Shown here: piece after piece, positions 63,304 through 64,000 of the stretch | How the letters are laid out: each line of letters begins with the position of its first letter | How positions within the stretch are numbered: position 1 is the stretch's first letter | Assembly (NCBI RefSeq): GCF_009362735.1 | Contig: NZ_WHNP01000022.1 | Span: forward strand, 62,001 to 126,000 | Direction: 5' to 3' | Source: Paraburkholderia franconis | GTDB lineage: Bacteria > Pseudomonadota > Gammaproteobacteria > Burkholderiales > Burkholderiaceae | DNA: 64,000 nucleotides | Translations under genes and position numbers: made by a program | The notes under the pieces: model-generated | The model's database searches: none | Seen by the model: the letters and a program-made list of their open reading frames with translations, nothing else | What the model was told of the DNA's origin: nothing

Positions 63304-64000
63304 TTACTCTTCGTCCGCTTCGTTGTCGTTCAGGTCGAGCCAGATGGTTTTCAGCTGGGTGTACTGGTCATGCGCGTGGAGCGAGTTGTCGCGTCCGCCG
63401 AAACCCGACTGTTTGAAGCCGCCAAATGGAGTCGTGATGTCGCCTTCACCAAATGAATTTACGGTCACCGTGCCTGCCCGAAGTGCGCGTGCTGCACGCA
63501 ATGCTCGCTTCCCATTACCAGCAAACACGGAAGCTGCAAGGCCGTAGTCAGTGTCGTTCGCGATGTCGATTGCTTCCTGCAAGCTGCTTACCGTGATAAC
63601 GGACAGAACCGGTCCGAAAATTTCTTCGCGAGCGTGCTTCGCGCCATTGCTTGCGACGTCGATGATGGTGGGATGGACGTAGCGTCCGTCGCTAGTCTGT
63701 CCGCCATAGAGGACCTTTATGTCGTCCGACAGATACGACTGCACCTTCTCATAATGCTGCTGCGAAACGAGCGGCCCGATTCGGTTTGCCGGGTCGAGCG
63801 GGTCGCCGACGCGCCATTCGTCGGCGAGCTTCATAATTCTGTCTAGCAGCGGCGCCTTGATGTCGCGATGAACGATGAGTCTGGAAATCGCCGAGCAGTT
63901 TTCACCCATGTTCCAGAGTGCACCATTGACGATGTGGCCCGCCACTGCGTCCAGGTCGGTCGCATCGGACATCACGATGCACGGGTTCTTGCCCCCCATT
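63304..64000 (-). CDS. Aldehyde dehydrogenase, C-terminal part (5' end outside window)
   Basis: The last 232 residues of an NAD(P)-dependent aldehyde dehydrogenase run off the right edge. The sequence begins at GGKNPCIVMSDATDL, the catalytic Cys lies in NMGENCSAISRLIVH, and EEIFGPVLSVITV and GLAASVFAGN follow. The upstream catalytic Glu lies beyond the edge. In hydroxyproline-type pathways this step would oxidise 2-oxoglutarate semialdehyde. It is the first gene seen in this leftward set and ends five bases before the DHDPS-family gene. Confidence 0.9.
   Translation of the reverse strand, partial: MGGKNPCIVMSDATDLDAVAGHIVNGALWNMGENCSAISRLIVHRDIKAPLLDRIMKLADEWRVGDPLDPANRIGPLVSQQHYEKVQSYLSDDIKVLYGGQTSDGRYVHPTIIDVASNGAKHAREEIFGPVLSVITVSSLQEAIDIANDTDYGLAASVFAGNGKRALRAARALRAGTVTVNSFGEGDITTPFGGFKQSGFGGRDNSLHAHDQYTQLKTIWLDLNDNEADEE

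Noticed and set aside
1..64000. CRISPR array, rRNA or tRNA genes
   Set aside because: No regularly spaced repeats and no cloverleaf or rRNA-like sequence were noticed. A small tRNA could be missed by eye, so a tRNA scan would decide.

Overview
The window looks like chromosomal DNA of a high-GC betaproteobacterium of the Burkholderiaceae, most like Paraburkholderia or Caballeronia. This rests on strong codon bias, a DUF3331 gene, an ECF41-type sigma factor, a Nit1C nitrilase cluster and an imuA-imuB-dnaE2 mutasome. No rRNA, tRNA or CRISPR array was seen.

1-7 kb: a Nit1C nitrogen-starvation cluster reads leftwards (MSMEG_0572-type protein, Nit6803-type nitrilase, MSMEG_0568-type radical SAM enzyme cut by the window edge). 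A good sigma54 promoter match lies upstream, and a MocR-type regulator is divergent. Then come small stress/envelope genes, a hemerythrin-like protein and a patch of decayed gene fragments. 7-14 kb: DUF3331 and OsmC genes, a LysR regulator, an ECF41-AhpD-cupin operon, a sterol-desaturase-like membrane enzyme and a DUF1254/DUF1214 protein. 14.3-19.9 kb: a leftward catabolic operon (MFS permease, two MmgE/PrpD genes) decayed at both ends. It has a tcuA'/'tctA deletion scar with a terminator downstream, and an upstream KgtP-like MFS gene that has lost its 5' part next to a mobile element.

20-52 kb: accessory DNA with lower GC. It begins with four overlapping leftward genes: three tyrosine recombinases and a small coiled-coil protein. 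This is the ginABCD arrangement of GInt genomic islands, related to Tn554 TnpABC. Cargo includes a broken thymidylate synthase, an ImmA/IrrE-type peptidase with its own promoter and palindrome, a TIR-domain protein, an HTH_39 protein, and a leftward group rich in defence-like genes: PIN-like nuclease with an overlapping partner, a small conserved protein, a SIR2 protein, a DUF4236/Ivy-like/LprI-like membrane protein, and a ~2200-residue DUF4011-helicase-Vsr-DUF3320 protein. Next is a LexA-boxed SOS locus: imuA-imuB-dnaE2 rightwards, and a small protein plus frameshifted SRAP gene leftwards. An Abi-like protein and a Gly/Ser-rich small protein follow. The right edge of the island is not resolved.

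52.6-64 kb: a leftward quaternary-amine catabolic region. It has a betaine-type ABC transporter (binding protein, CBS-containing ATPase, permease), a Rieske oxygenase of the betaine-demethylase type, serine hydroxymethyltransferase, a LysR regulator, an EamA exporter, a DAO-type FAD oxidase, a DHDPS-family lyase and an aldehyde dehydrogenase cut by the window end. Together these suggest uptake and demethylation of a betaine, possibly proline or hydroxyproline betaine, followed by ring opening and oxidation to 2-oxoglutarate.
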